DNA of 64,000 nucleotides, taken from the NCBI GenBank assembly GCA_934272845.1, contig CAKQSF010000004.1:62001-126000 (forward strand). Direction: 5' to 3'. Position numbers and translations under genes: made by a program. Source of the DNA: an uncultured Prevotella sp. GTDB lineage: Bacteria > Bacteroidota > Bacteroidia > Bacteroidales > Bacteroidaceae. This document shows, piece after piece, positions 1-9,001 of the stretch. Position 1 is the first letter of the stretch. The number at the start of each line of letters is the position of its first letter. Below the pieces are notes generated by a model, which worked only from the letters and a program-made list of their open reading frames with translations, did no database searches and was not told the DNA's origin.

Positions 1-1121
1 CAGGTATCAAGCAGGACGTGGCTATAAAGATTTTCGGTGACGACATTGCTACTCTTACTGAGCAAGCCAATAAGGTTGCAGGTATGATTAAGTCTATACC
101 TGGTGTCAGTGGCATCTTTGTAGAGGAGGTGTCAGGTCTTCCGCAGTTGCAGATAAAATACAATCACGAGCGAATGGCGGCTTACGGCGTCAGCGTAGAT
201 GATGTTAATTCCGTGTTAGAGACAACCTTTGCTGGTGCGGTAGCGGGCGCAGTGTATGAGGGAGAGAAAAAGTTTGATCTCGTGGTGCGTCTTGATAACA
301 ACGAGCGTACAGCCGAGACGTTGCGTAACCTCTCTATTCCTCTCCCCTCAGGTGAGGCTATTCCGCTGGAGCAGATAGCCGAAGTGGTATACGAATCAGC
401 CCCTGCACAGGTGTCACATGAGGATGGTAGTAGACGAATCTACGTTGGTTTCAACGTAAAGGGGCGCGATGTGCAGTCTACTGTTAATGACATTCAGGCA
501 CGACTTGATTCTAGTCTACATCTGCCAGAGGGCTACTACTACACCTATGGCGGTACGTTCAAGAACCTACAGAGTGCTACCGCCCGTCTGATGGTGGTTG
601 TCCCGATAGCCCTTGTCATCATATTACTGTTGCTATATGCCACGGTTAAGAACGTCAGAGAGTCCCTTTTCGTCTTTACTGCTATCCCATTGGCGGCTAT
701 TGGCGGAGTGTGGGCGTTGTGGTTGCGTGGTATGCCGTTCTCAATCTCTGCTGGTGTGGGCTTCATTGCACTCTTTGGCGTGGCTGTTCTCAACGGTATT
801 GTTCTGATAGGACAGATGAACCAGATGGAAGCGGAGCAGAAAAACGCTCTTATAGACATAAAAGATGACGGTGAACGCAAGATGATGGCAGAGCGAATGT
901 TACACAGTCGCATCATCGACAGTTGCTTAATACGCTTGCGTCCAGTGCTGATGACTGCGCTTGTAGCCTCTATGGGCTTTCTGCCTATGGCGTTTTCAAC
1001 TGGTGATGGCGCAGAGGTACAGCGTCCATTGGCAACTGTTGTGATAGGAGGATTGATTACTTCAACGCTCCTAACGCTATTAGTGCTGCCGTCAATATAT
1101 AAACAATTCAGTAGAAAATAA
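1..1121 (+). CDS. RND heavy-metal-type efflux permease, C-terminal part (5' truncated)
   Basis: The reading frame is open to the window edge, so only about the last 373 residues are present. Visible are a porter-type periplasmic region (ending around residue 190 of the fragment), then hydrophobic segments typical of the last RND transmembrane bundle, including VVPIALVIILLLLY, a GVGFIALFGVAVLNGIVLI stretch and a final RPLATVVIGGLITSTLLTLL segment. These match the CusA/CzcA (HME) branch of the RND family, proton-driven inner-membrane pumps that export metal cations through a tripartite complex. The TolC-like gene 78 bases downstream on the same strand is the likely outer-membrane partner. The substrate cannot be told from this fragment. 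Confidence 0.88.
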   Translation, partial: GIKQDVAIKIFGDDIATLTEQANKVAGMIKSIPGVSGIFVEEVSGLPQLQIKYNHERMAAYGVSVDDVNSVLETTFAGAVAGAVYEGEKKFDLVVRLDNNERTAETLRNLSIPLPSGEAIPLEQIAEVVYESAPAQVSHEDGSRRIYVGFNVKGRDVQSTVNDIQARLDSSLHLPEGYYYTYGGTFKNLQSATARLMVVVPIALVIILLLLYATVKNVRESLFVFTAIPLAAIGGVWALWLRGMPFSISAGVGFIALFGVAVLNGIVLIGQMNQMEAEQKNALIDIKDDGERKMMAERMLHSRIIDSCLIRLRPVLMTALVASMGFLPMAFSTGDGAEVQRPLATVVIGGLITSTLLTLLVLPSIYKQFSRK

Positions 1122-1199
1122 TAGATTTCTCTCCTTGAATAGACATATATTCTATGTTCATATAATCATCTTGAAATATCATATAATCATCTTGAAATA

Positions 1200-2435
1200 A
1201 TGAATAATATTATAAGGACAACCTTTCTCTTGCTTTCTGCTGTGGTATGTGGAAGCGTTAGTGCTCAGCGTTTGACCTTATCGCAGTGCCAAACGCTTGC
1301 AGCAGACCGCAATCTGAGCCTTCGTACCGCTGATGCACAGGTAGAACGTGCTCGTATTATGCACGGAACGGCATGGGATTTAGACAAAACGGACATAGCA
1401 TTGTCGCAAGATCCTACCTCTGGAGGGTCGCCAGACAACGCCATTTCCATCTCACAGTCGATAGAATTTCCTACGGTTTACACGGCGCGCCGCCGACAGT
1501 TGCGTGCCGAAACGAAAGCGGAAGAGAGCCGACGACGTATTGTTGCCGTGCAAATCAATGCAGATATAGCCTCCGCTTACTGGCAGTTGGTGTATGAAAA
1601 TGAGAAACTTAACATTCTGCGCAGCCAGGATTCGCTGCTCGTTAGTTATGCGAAGATAGCCCGACAGCGTTACGATGCTGGTGAGGCAAGGCTGTTAGAG
1701 AGCCTCAGTGCCGACCGACTGTTGGAAGAAAACGCTATGGAGATTGCCGCGACACAGGGACAAATACGCAGCGTGCAGTTAACACTGAGGACGTTAGTGG
1801 GTAACGATTCCGTCATAACTCCTGCCGATGAACGACTCGTTCCTATTGCCTATACACCGTCAGCACAATACAATTACTCTACAACGGCAGAGGGAGAGTA
1901 TGCTAATGACCGTGTCGTTGTAACAGAGAAAGCACTTAGTGTGGCAAAGAACGCATACGCTCCATCGCTCTCTCTCACCCTGAAGAATCAGTTAGTGATA
2001 ACGGGTTGGGACCCATACCATGAGAACCGCTCACGCTATGAGGGCGGAAACTTCATGGGATTTGAAGTAGGTGTCGGTGTACCTCTATTCTATGGTGCTA
2101 CGAAAGCAAAGGTAAAGGCCGCCAAAAAGGACCGAGAGATAGCCGAAATGGAGCGAGAACGTGAGCAAAACCAGTTGCAGAACGAATACAGTAACGCTCA
2201 GTCAGCGTACAATAACGCCCTGCAGCGCATGAGATATTATGAAGATAAGGGCATGAAGACTGCCGAAAGCACCGCTTATCTCGGTGCTTTAGAATACGAA
2301 AACGGTGAAATCTCATACGTAGAGTATGTCAATGCTTTACAGGAGTCTATCACTTTGCGTCTGAAACGTGCCGCTGTGGTTAACGAATACAACCAAGCGG
2401 TGGTGGCATTACAGCGTTTGAGAGGCGAGTTCTAG
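1200..2435 (+). CDS. TolC-family outer-membrane efflux protein
   Basis: A 411-residue protein with a signal peptide (cut near VSAQ, residue 23), followed by long alpha-helical, Ala/Gln/Arg-rich segments in two repeats, as in the TolC/CusC outer-membrane factor family. The TLSQCQTLAADRNLSL start and the FEVGVGVPLFYGATKAKVKAA segment are typical of the family. It should form the trimeric outer-membrane duct for the RND pump encoded just upstream, in the same transcription unit. No periplasmic adaptor gene is visible between them, so it probably lies upstream of the window. It is followed by a tandem repeat and a strong hairpin. Confidence 0.88.
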   Translation: MNNIIRTTFLLLSAVVCGSVSAQRLTLSQCQTLAADRNLSLRTADAQVERARIMHGTAWDLDKTDIALSQDPTSGGSPDNAISISQSIEFPTVYTARRRQLRAETKAEESRRRIVAVQINADIASAYWQLVYENEKLNILRSQDSLLVSYAKIARQRYDAGEARLLESLSADRLLEENAMEIAATQGQIRSVQLTLRTLVGNDSVITPADERLVPIAYTPSAQYNYSTTAEGEYANDRVVVTEKALSVAKNAYAPSLSLTLKNQLVITGWDPYHENRSRYEGGNFMGFEVGVGVPLFYGATKAKVKAAKKDREIAEMEREREQNQLQNEYSNAQSAYNNALQRMRYYEDKGMKTAESTAYLGALEYENGEISYVEYVNALQESITLRLKRAAVVNEYNQAVVALQRLRGEF

Positions 2436-2490
2436 ATGCATAAGAAGTCAGTTTTGCATAAAAAAGAACAATGAAGGGCATTAATTAATG

Positions 2491-2664
2491 CAATGCTTGG
2501 CATGAAATATAGCAATGCTTGGCACGAAATATAGTAATGCTTAGCATGAAATATAGCAATGCTTAGCATGAAATATAGCAATGTTTGGCATGAAATATAG
2601 CAATGTTTGGCATGAAATATAGCAATGCTTAGCATGAAATATAGCAATGCTTGGTACGAAATAA
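2491..2664. repeat. Tandem array, 8 copies of a 22-base unit
   Basis: Eight head-to-tail copies of CAATGCTTRGCATGAAATATAG with few substitutions; the period is exactly 22. Each unit contains the near-palindrome ATGCTTRGCAT. The period is not a multiple of three, and the minus-strand reading frame across it is only a repetitive artefact. It sits between the stop codon of the TolC gene and a convergent terminator hairpin. Confidence 0.95.
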
Positions 2665-2712
2665 CAAGGGTGTATCAATGTAGTCATGACGACTTATTGA
2701 TACACCCTTGTT
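2663..2712. terminator. Bidirectional terminator hairpin between convergent genes
   Basis: A perfect 17-base inverted repeat (2663-2679 with 2696-2712, arm AACAAGGGTGTATCAAT) around a 16-base loop, lying between the plus-strand TolC gene and the minus-strand pectate lyase gene. No long T tract follows, so termination is inferred from position and stem strength. Confidence 0.75.
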
Positions 2713-2751
2713 GTATATGCAAAGTGACAGAACCACTGTCACTATCTTTTC

Positions 2752-5154
2752 TTACTGTGCAATGAACTTCTTGTTGTTCTTAATATAAACCTTTCCCTTC
2801 ACCGTGTTGGTGACATTGCGTCCAGACAAGTCGTATGTCTTGCCGTTATCAGCAGTCTTTGCAGCATTGATAGCGTTCACCCCCGTTGTTTGTCTCAGTA
2901 CTTTCACGCCTGTGAAGTAAGCAGAGTAAGCAGGATTACGGAAAAGATAGAACTTCGTTGCGCCTACAAGTGCCTGCGGAACAGTAACAGTTAGCGTCTC
3001 TTCCGTGTTCTTCTTGCTATTAGCAACGCTTGCTATAGCCGTGCCAGCACGTTCTGCATAGATGCTGCAACCATAAGGTTTGCTGCTGCTTGGGTTAGAT
3101 GTAGCGTAGCAAGAGATAGCGATAACGTCGCCAGCCTGTAGAGGTTCTGTGAGATTAATCTCTGCATACTTCGTGCTTGTCTCCGAAGCATCGCCGTCAA
3201 GTTTCATGGCGTAGCCGCTCTTAGCCTTGTCTGAAGCCTCAATCTTAGCCACATTACCGTATGTGAACGTACCGCCAGTTGTAGCGATAGGCTCGCTGTA
3301 GTTCATAGTCGTGCCGTCAACGACAGCCGCGTCTACCGTTCCGCTCACGCTGAAACTATATACTGCTGTTTGGTCTTTGTCGTCCTCGCCAGGTGTTGGG
3401 TCTGGTGTTGGGTCAGGAGTTGGTGTTGGGTCTGGTGTAACAGAGCCACCGCCAGTGTTGTCTCCGCCAGAAACAGCGTTGCCGAAGAAACCTACGAGGG
3501 TTGGCTTATAGGCGTTGATAGCGTCAGAAAGAGCCTGTATAACATTAGCGTTAGCGTCCTCTTCAGGTCCGAAAGTCCATGAGAAGTCGCCGTGTTGGCA
3601 GCGTCCGGCGCCCAATTCGCCTGTGATGATGGCAGGAACGTCATTTGCGTCGTCTACATTATAGTTGCTATACATCAGAGATGCGTCAGTATCGAAGTTG
3701 CTATATGTATTTGCTCCCGATATAGACACAACCGTAGCAGGCACCTGTTCGGTCTTGTTCGTAACCACGTAAGCATCAAAATGCTTGCTGTAAGTGGCAT
3801 CGCCAGCAATGTATGGTTCAAAACTTGTTTGACCAACCATAACGTTTCCGTATGCCTTTATACTGCCACCAGCCTCGCCAGAGAATGTTCCCTTTGTGTC
3901 ATCTTTGGTGCCTACACCGTTGTGTACGTCTGATCCCTGCAGGGAAGTGAGCATAGGATACTTGCAATTACGGAAATAATTGTTCTCAACGAATACGTCA
4001 GAGCCTGTTGTTGAGCCCACACCGTACTTTGCATTGCCGTCATAGTAGTTGTTATACACATGTACAGACATCGTCCTTATGCGTGGATGACGTGAGTCGG
4101 AGTGGTCAAACCAGTTGTGATGGTATGTAAGATAGTTCGGTCCAGATTCAGAAGTCATGCCGCAAAGACTTGACTTACCGCTGTCCCAGAGGTGGTTGTA
4201 TGATAGGGTAGAGTACTGAGAGTCGCCCTTAATGTCCAGAGTTCCGTCACCTTTCTTTTGGTCTGCCGCACCGCCTGGTTTGCCATAGAAGAGGTCGAGG
4301 TTATGAACCCAGAGGTTAGAGTTGTCAGTATCCATTGAAACAGCGTCGTCCATGCACCACATTATGGCGAAGTTTCTTAGTTCAACAGAGCATGCATTGC
4401 GTAGCAGGAAGCCGAACCCATGCACCGTAGCGTCGTTGCCAATACCCTCAATGGTAATGTTTAACTCCGAATAAGAACCTTTACCCTTAATCTGCAAACC
4501 CTCCGCAGAACTGCTGAATGAGTCCATGTCGCTGGCTTTCAGTGTACCTATGATACGGAAGTCGATAGGTGTGGTATCATAACCTTTCTGGTATGCGTCG
4601 ATGATAGCCTGGAAACCAGTACACTCTGTGAGGTTATTGTCCTTAGAGCCTGTCTTTACTGTTGTCTTGATAGTTTTGGCATTGTCTGCCGTAACGTATA
4701 TAATCTTAGCACCGTTCTTCAGTGTTCCGTCGTTCTTGTATGCTCCTACACCTACTGCAGGGTTAAACTTAGCGTTAGCAGACTTAAAATGCGCGAAGCC
4801 ACCGCGGTCGTGTGCCGTAGCGGTGAAGACAGAAGTCTCTGTTGCTTCTGCCGTGAGTTCTGCTTTATCCTTAACAGGTACAATCTTAAATTGGTACTGA
4901 CCAGCCTTCAGTCCTACAGCGTCAGCACGACCATAGGTAGGATATTCACGTACCAGTTCATTGTCCAGTTTCTGCCATTGTGTATCACCAGTTGCTTTAA
5001 CATAAACATTGTAAGAGTAGCCGGCAACCTTATTCCAAGTTACATAGCCCCCTTCAAACCAGCCTCCGACATTTACGTCGGCAACAGATGCGTTTGCCGT
5101 GGTGCCCATAAGCGTGAGCATAGCAACGGCAGCAGTGCGTAAAGATTTTTTCAT
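2752..5154 (-). CDS. Secreted pectate lyase, PL1-type, multidomain
   Basis: An 800-residue protein that should cleave polygalacturonate by beta-elimination outside the cell. It has a signal peptide (cut near residue 22), a fibronectin-III-like domain (about 28-115), then a right-handed beta-helix PL1 domain (about 120-560) with the typical DDAVSMD, WFDHSDSRHPRIR and VYNNYYDG patterns; the RxPRxR at 355-360 is the expected catalytic arginine motif. A Thr/Pro/Asp linker (about 595-620) leads to a beta-rich module and a tail (YDLSGRNV, then KGKVYIKNNKKF) resembling Prevotella C-terminal sorting tails, possibly type IX secretion; that last point is inference. The pectinesterase and GH43 genes near 56 kb suggest a shared pectin diet. 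Confidence 0.88.
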   Translation of the reverse strand: MKKSLRTAAVAMLTLMGTTANASVADVNVGGWFEGGYVTWNKVAGYSYNVYVKATGDTQWQKLDNELVREYPTYGRADAVGLKAGQYQFKIVPVKDKAELTAEATETSVFTATAHDRGGFAHFKSANAKFNPAVGVGAYKNDGTLKNGAKIIYVTADNAKTIKTTVKTGSKDNNLTECTGFQAIIDAYQKGYDTTPIDFRIIGTLKASDMDSFSSSAEGLQIKGKGSYSELNITIEGIGNDATVHGFGFLLRNACSVELRNFAIMWCMDDAVSMDTDNSNLWVHNLDLFYGKPGGAADQKKGDGTLDIKGDSQYSTLSYNHLWDSGKSSLCGMTSESGPNYLTYHHNWFDHSDSRHPRIRTMSVHVYNNYYDGNAKYGVGSTTGSDVFVENNYFRNCKYPMLTSLQGSDVHNGVGTKDDTKGTFSGEAGGSIKAYGNVMVGQTSFEPYIAGDATYSKHFDAYVVTNKTEQVPATVVSISGANTYSNFDTDASLMYSNYNVDDANDVPAIITGELGAGRCQHGDFSWTFGPEEDANANVIQALSDAINAYKPTLVGFFGNAVSGGDNTGGGSVTPDPTPTPDPTPDPTPGEDDKDQTAVYSFSVSGTVDAAVVDGTTMNYSEPIATTGGTFTYGNVAKIEASDKAKSGYAMKLDGDASETSTKYAEINLTEPLQAGDVIAISCYATSNPSSSKPYGCSIYAERAGTAIASVANSKKNTEETLTVTVPQALVGATKFYLFRNPAYSAYFTGVKVLRQTTGVNAINAAKTADNGKTYDLSGRNVTNTVKGKVYIKNNKKFIAQ

Positions 5155-5328
5155 TTGTGTAAGTTAGTTATTTGTATAGTTTGGTTTACTTGTAGTAATG
5201 GTAATATTCTTTTCGTTATAAATCCTTTTGTAGATTCTATATGGTTAGTGCTTTTCAGGTAGTTATGGTTATTCTTTGTTAATATATGATAGGGGTTAGC
5301 GTGTTCCAACCCCTACCTTAATATATAA
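5155..5328. other. Pectate lyase upstream region
   Basis: AT-rich DNA upstream of the pectate lyase start. I found no convincing TAnnTTTG promoter here. There is a small hairpin (AGGGGTT at 5291-5297 with AACCCCT at 5308-5314). The rest of the gap up to asnS is filled by the dispersed element at 5329-5521. Confidence 0.4.
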
Positions 5329-5521
5329 GGGCGGTTCTATAAATTACCACCGTTAAACGAAAGTCATTTTACATAATGACGTTTTGTCATCTTTCGGTCT
5401 CTTTTCTGTTCAAGCCTGAAGTTCTCTCAGTCGTTATGCATGGCATAACTCCTTCGCTCACTTACACTTTGACCTCGAAACTAGCCTCGAAATATAACAA
5501 AGGAAATTTATAGAACCACCC
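5329..5521 (-). repeat. Dispersed 193-base element with terminal inverted repeats, copy A
   Basis: Ends are inverted copies of GGGYGGTTCTATAAATT (17 bases). Its reverse complement aligns along its whole length with 60350-60541 (roughly three quarters identical by eye), including a conserved block GAGGTCAAAGTGTAAGTGAG and a hairpin GTTATGC-nnn-GCATAAC whose arms are kept while the loop differs. No reading frame spans it. It begins 5 bases after the asnS stop codon, so it would form the asnS 3' end. Confidence 0.85.
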
Positions 5522-5526
5522 ATAAA

Positions 5527-6945
5527 TTAGAACTCAGCGTTGTTAGGAGTGCGTGGGAAAGGAATCACGTCACGTATGTTCTGCATACCAGTAACGAATA
5601 GTATGAGACGCTCAAAGCCCAAACCGAAGCCAGCGTGAGGGCATGAACCGTACTTACGTGTGTCGAGATACCACGTCATATCCTTCATAGGGATGTTACG
5701 ATCCTCAATCTCCTTCATCAGTTTGTCGTAACTTTCCTCACGAACAGAGCCTCCGATAATCTCGCCAATCTGTGGGAACAGCACGTCAGTACCCTGCACC
5801 GTCTGTCCGCTCTTGCCGTTATATCCAGACTCTTCCTCATCAATCTTCATATAGAAAGCCTTGATAGCCTTAGGATAGTTTGTCATGATAACAGGCTTCT
5901 TGAAGTGTTCCTCCACGAGGAAACGCTCGTGCTCAGATGCAAGGTCATCGCCCCACTCGCATGGGAACTCAAACTTCTTACCGTTCTTGATAGCCTCCTG
6001 GAGTATGCGTATGCCTTCAGTGTAAGGCAGATGTACGAATTCAGAGTTGAGGACGCCCTCTAAGCGTTCTATCAAGCCCTTGTCTATCATCTTGTTAAGG
6101 AAAGCAATGTCGTCCTTACAGTTGTCGAGTGCCCATTTGATACAGAACTTAATGAAGTCCTCTTCCAACTCCATCAGTTCAGGAAGATCCATGAATGCTA
6201 CTTCAGGCTCTACCATCCAGAATTCAGCAAGGTGGCGAGGAGTGTTAGAATTCTCTGCGCGGAATGTAGGACCGAAGGTGTAGATGGAGCCCAATGCGGT
6301 AGCGCCTAACTCGCCTTCCAACTGTCCTGACACGGTAAGAGAGGTCTGTTTGCCGAAGAAGTCGTCAGAATAGTCAATCTTTCCGTTCTCGTCCTTCTTC
6401 AGGTCATAGAGGTTCTTAGTAGTAACCTGGAACATCTGGCCTGCTCCCTCACAGTCACTGGCAGTAATAAGCGGAGTGTTGAAGTAGAAATATCCATGCT
6501 GATGGAAATAAGTATGTATCGCCATCGCCATGTTGTGACGTATTCTCATCACTGCGCCGAATGTGTTGGTACGCAGACGTAGGTGAGCATACTGTCTCAT
6601 GTACTCGAAGGTTTGTCCCTTCTTCTGCATAGGATAGTCGTTGCCACACAGTCCGTATATCTCGATGTCAGTAGCCTGAATCTCAGAACTCTGTCCTTTA
6701 CCGAGGCTTTCCACCAGTGTTCCCTGTACGTGTATGCAGGCACCGGTAGTAATCTGCTTCAGCATTTCAGCGTCAAACTTAGTAGGGTCTACTACAATCT
6801 GTATGTTGTTGATGGTAGATCCATCGTTAAGAGCGATGAAGTCCACCGCTTTGCTTGAACGATGGGTGCGTACCCATCCTTTTACGTCAATAGCCTTGCC
6901 AAAGTCTTTTTGTGCAAGAGCGTCAGCAATCTTTGTCCTTTTCAT
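5527..6945 (-). CDS. asnS: Asparagine-tRNA ligase
   Basis: A 472-residue class II aminoacyl-tRNA synthetase that charges tRNA-Asn in the cytoplasm. It has an N-terminal OB-fold anticodon-binding domain (about 15-110, [20 protein letters not shown]) and a catalytic domain with class II motif 2 ([22 protein letters not shown]) and motif 3 ([15 protein letters not shown]) near the C-terminus. Length is normal for bacterial AsnRS. The leader lacks a Shine-Dalgarno sequence and is made of A/C-rich CAAC/AAAC repeats. It appears to be a single-gene unit. Confidence 0.97.
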   Translation of the reverse strand: MKRTKIADALAQKDFGKAIDVKGWVRTHRSSKAVDFIALNDGSTINNIQIVVDPTKFDAEMLKQITTGACIHVQGTLVESLGKGQSSEIQATDIEIYGLCGNDYPMQKKGQTFEYMRQYAHLRLRTNTFGAVMRIRHNMAMAIHTYFHQHGYFYFNTPLITASDCEGAGQMFQVTTKNLYDLKKDENGKIDYSDDFFGKQTSLTVSGQLEGELGATALGSIYTFGPTFRAENSNTPRHLAEFWMVEPEVAFMDLPELMELEEDFIKFCIKWALDNCKDDIAFLNKMIDKGLIERLEGVLNSEFVHLPYTEGIRILQEAIKNGKKFEFPCEWGDDLASEHERFLVEEHFKKPVIMTNYPKAIKAFYMKIDEEESGYNGKSGQTVQGTDVLFPQIGEIIGGSVREESYDKLMKEIEDRNIPMKDMTWYLDTRKYGSCPHAGFGLGFERLILFVTGMQNIRDVIPFPRTPNNAEF

Positions 6946-7148
6946 TGTTAATTTTGTTGTTTGGTTGTTTTGTTGTTTAGTTGTTTAGTTGTTTGTGTTG
7001 TTTCGTAATTGGGTTTTAAAGTCTTTTGGTTAGTAAGTTGTGTGTATTTCTTTTTTCAAGAAATATTCAAGTAACCAAATAGAAATAACTAAATAATCAA
7101 ATAACGAAACGACAAAACCACTAAACCACCAAACAACTAATCTACAAA
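6946..7148. other. asnS leader: low-complexity A/C repeats
   Basis: Read on the minus strand, the bases before the asnS ATG are almost only A and C, in repeats like AAACAACTAAACAACNAAAC. A second block of the reverse sense (CGACAAAACCACTAAACCACC on the plus strand, ending near 7140) lies at the far end next to the pseudouridine synthase stop, giving an imperfect inverted repeat. No clear promoter was found. Confidence 0.5.
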
Positions 7149-8615
7149 CTATTCAAAAGCGCCCATGCGGAGCATGTCTACTTCCTTCTCAGTAAGGAAG
7201 CGCCAGTCGCCGCGACGCAAGTTCTTCTTAGTTAGACCAGCAAACTGTACACGATCCAGTTTTGTCACTCTGTAGCCTAGGCTCTCGAAGATACGGCGCA
7301 CGATGCGGTTCTTTCCTGAGTGAATCTCTATGCCTACCTGCTTTTTGTCGGTTGGACTTGCGTACTCGATTGCGTCAGCCTTAATTACGCCATCGTCCAG
7401 TTCTATGCCTTCTGCTATCTTGTTGAGGTCGTTAAGTGTAACGTTCTTGTCAAGATATACGTGGTACACCTTCTTCTTTAAGAACTTAGGGTGAGTAAGT
7501 TTAGAAGCGAGGTCGCCATCGTTAGTAAGCAACAGTACGCCAGTAGTGTTACGGTCAAGGCGTCCTACAGGGTAGATACGCTCAGGACAAGCGTCCTTTA
7601 CGAGGTCCATTACGGTCTTGCGCTGTTGTGGGTCGTCGCTGGTAGTAACGTAATCCTTTGGCTTATTGAGCAATACGTAAACCTTCTTCTCCAGTGTAAC
7701 AGGCTGGTCGTGGAACTTAACCTCGTCTGTACGCATAATCTTAGTACCGAGTTCAGTTACCACCTTGCCGTTAACCGTTACTACGCCTGCCTCTATGAAG
7801 TCGTCAGCCTCACGACGGCTGCACACTCCTGCGTTAGCGAGGAACTTGTTAAGGCGTACTGGCTGTGTAGGGTCAATATTCTTTTCGTTGTACTCTATAC
7901 GTTTCTTCATAGAGTACTTAGCGTTCGGGTCGTAGTCAGAAGAGTGCTGGCGATATCCGTATCCACCTCCGCGGTTGTTGTTATATCCGCCCTGACGGTT
8001 TCCGTAACCGCCGCGCTGCTGGTATCCACCTTGACGGTTTCCGTATCCGCCTCGCTGCTGATATCCACCTTGACGGTTCTGTCCGTATCCGCCTTGGCGC
8101 TGGTATCCGCCTTGGCGCTGCTGGTATCCGCCTTGCTCCTGATTGTTCTCTCCGTTATTGTCGTTATTGTACTGGCGGTAAGGACGTTGCTGGTATCCGC
8201 CCTGCTGTCCATATCCACCGCGGTTCTGTCCGTAGCCACCCTGACGGTTGCCGTATCCGCCTTGGCGCTGGTATCCTCCTTGGCGCTGCTGATATCCGCC
8301 CTGGCGCTGGTAACCGCCCTGACGCTGCTGGTAACCGCCGCGCTGCTGGTATCCGCCTTCGTTGTTGTCCTGACTACGTGTGCCGGTCAATGCAGAACCG
8401 AAGCCCTCTGGCATGAAACCGCCATCGTTGTTGTTACGGTTGTAGGAAGTTCTTGTACGGTCGCCATACTGTGGACGTTCACCGTATCCTGCGCGTGCTG
8501 CTGAGATGCGTACGCGTTGTCTTGGCTGCCTTGGCTGCATGCCGCCCTCACGGGTAGAGTCGTTGCCAGTATTGGCAGTACCCTGATCCTGAAATTTTTC
8601 GTTCTCTGTTTCCAT
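7149..8615 (-). CDS. RsuA/RluB-family pseudouridine synthase with a long GGYQQR-repeat tail
   Basis: A 488-residue protein that should isomerise a specific rRNA uridine to pseudouridine. Residues 252-300 are an S4 RNA-binding domain (LNKFLANAGVCSRREADDFI) and about 312-480 the catalytic domain with the family motif GRLDRNTTGVLLLTNDGDLA; Asp354 is the predicted catalytic residue. Residues about 85-225 are unlike ordinary RluB: a disordered tract of GGYQQRQ, GGYQRQ and GGYGNRQ repeats, a composition like eukaryotic RGG/YG RNA-binding tails. The large open frame on the opposite strand is only a shadow of these repeats. The exact rRNA target (RluB or RluE-like) cannot be assigned. Confidence 0.9.
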   Translation of the reverse strand: METENEKFQDQGTANTGNDSTREGGMQPRQPRQRVRISAARAGYGERPQYGDRTRTSYNRNNNDGGFMPEGFGSALTGTRSQDNNEGGYQQRGGYQQRQGGYQRQGGYQQRQGGYQRQGGYGNRQGGYGQNRGGYGQQGGYQQRPYRQYNNDNNGENNQEQGGYQQRQGGYQRQGGYGQNRQGGYQQRGGYGNRQGGYQQRGGYGNRQGGYNNNRGGGYGYRQHSSDYDPNAKYSMKKRIEYNEKNIDPTQPVRLNKFLANAGVCSRREADDFIEAGVVTVNGKVVTELGTKIMRTDEVKFHDQPVTLEKKVYVLLNKPKDYVTTSDDPQQRKTVMDLVKDACPERIYPVGRLDRNTTGVLLLTNDGDLASKLTHPKFLKKKVYHVYLDKNVTLNDLNKIAEGIELDDGVIKADAIEYASPTDKKQVGIEIHSGKNRIVRRIFESLGYRVTKLDRVQFAGLTKKNLRRGDWRFLTEKEVDMLRMGAFE

Positions 8616-9001
8616 TGAATCTGGTGTTTAAATGTAATTAATATAGGTTTAATTGTGAAGTTGTTGATGGCCTCACGGCCTAAAAGTTATTCTTGTGATA
8701 CTTTTGTTTTATACTTCTTCAACAAAAATGTTACTTGCTTTTTCGGTGGGTTATGGGTGTTGCGCTTTGCGCTATGTCTGTAACATTAATCACCATTAAT
8801 CTAATATTAATCTTTCATTATTTTTTTCCTTATTCATTCTTCTGGTCTTTCTCCTTATTTACACATTGCGTTATGTAAAAATGATTAATGAAAGATTAAT
8901 GTTCGATTAATGGCGATTAATGTTTGAGTTTTACAGCATACCAGTGAAGGTATATTGTATTTTCGTTTTATAATGTTCTTAAACTATGTTTCTTTCGTTC
9001 T
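8616..9001. other. 386-base gap between pseudouridine synthase and purB
   Basis: Holds the ATTAAT-rich inverted repeat at 8781-8933 and otherwise AT-rich sequence. No gene or convincing promoter was seen. Confidence 0.5.
8781..8933. repeat. ATTAAT-rich long inverted repeat, copy 1
   Basis: Left arm 8781-8820 and right arm 8882-8924 are near-perfect inverted copies of about 40 bases, each made of four ATTAATC motifs spaced 10-11 bases apart. The loop is about 60 bases and T-rich. A second copy with the same architecture lies at 62371-62500. Confidence 0.85.

Noticed and set aside
2432..2647. 71-codon minus-strand frame with repeating FHAKH-type peptides
   Set aside because: It is read through the 22-base tandem array, whose period is not a multiple of three; there is no promoter or start context.
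7491..8504. A 337-codon open frame on the plus strand
   Set aside because: It is the antisense shadow of the GGYQQR repeat tract and S4 domain of the pseudouridine synthase; the Val/Leu/Ser-rich repeats are an artefact.
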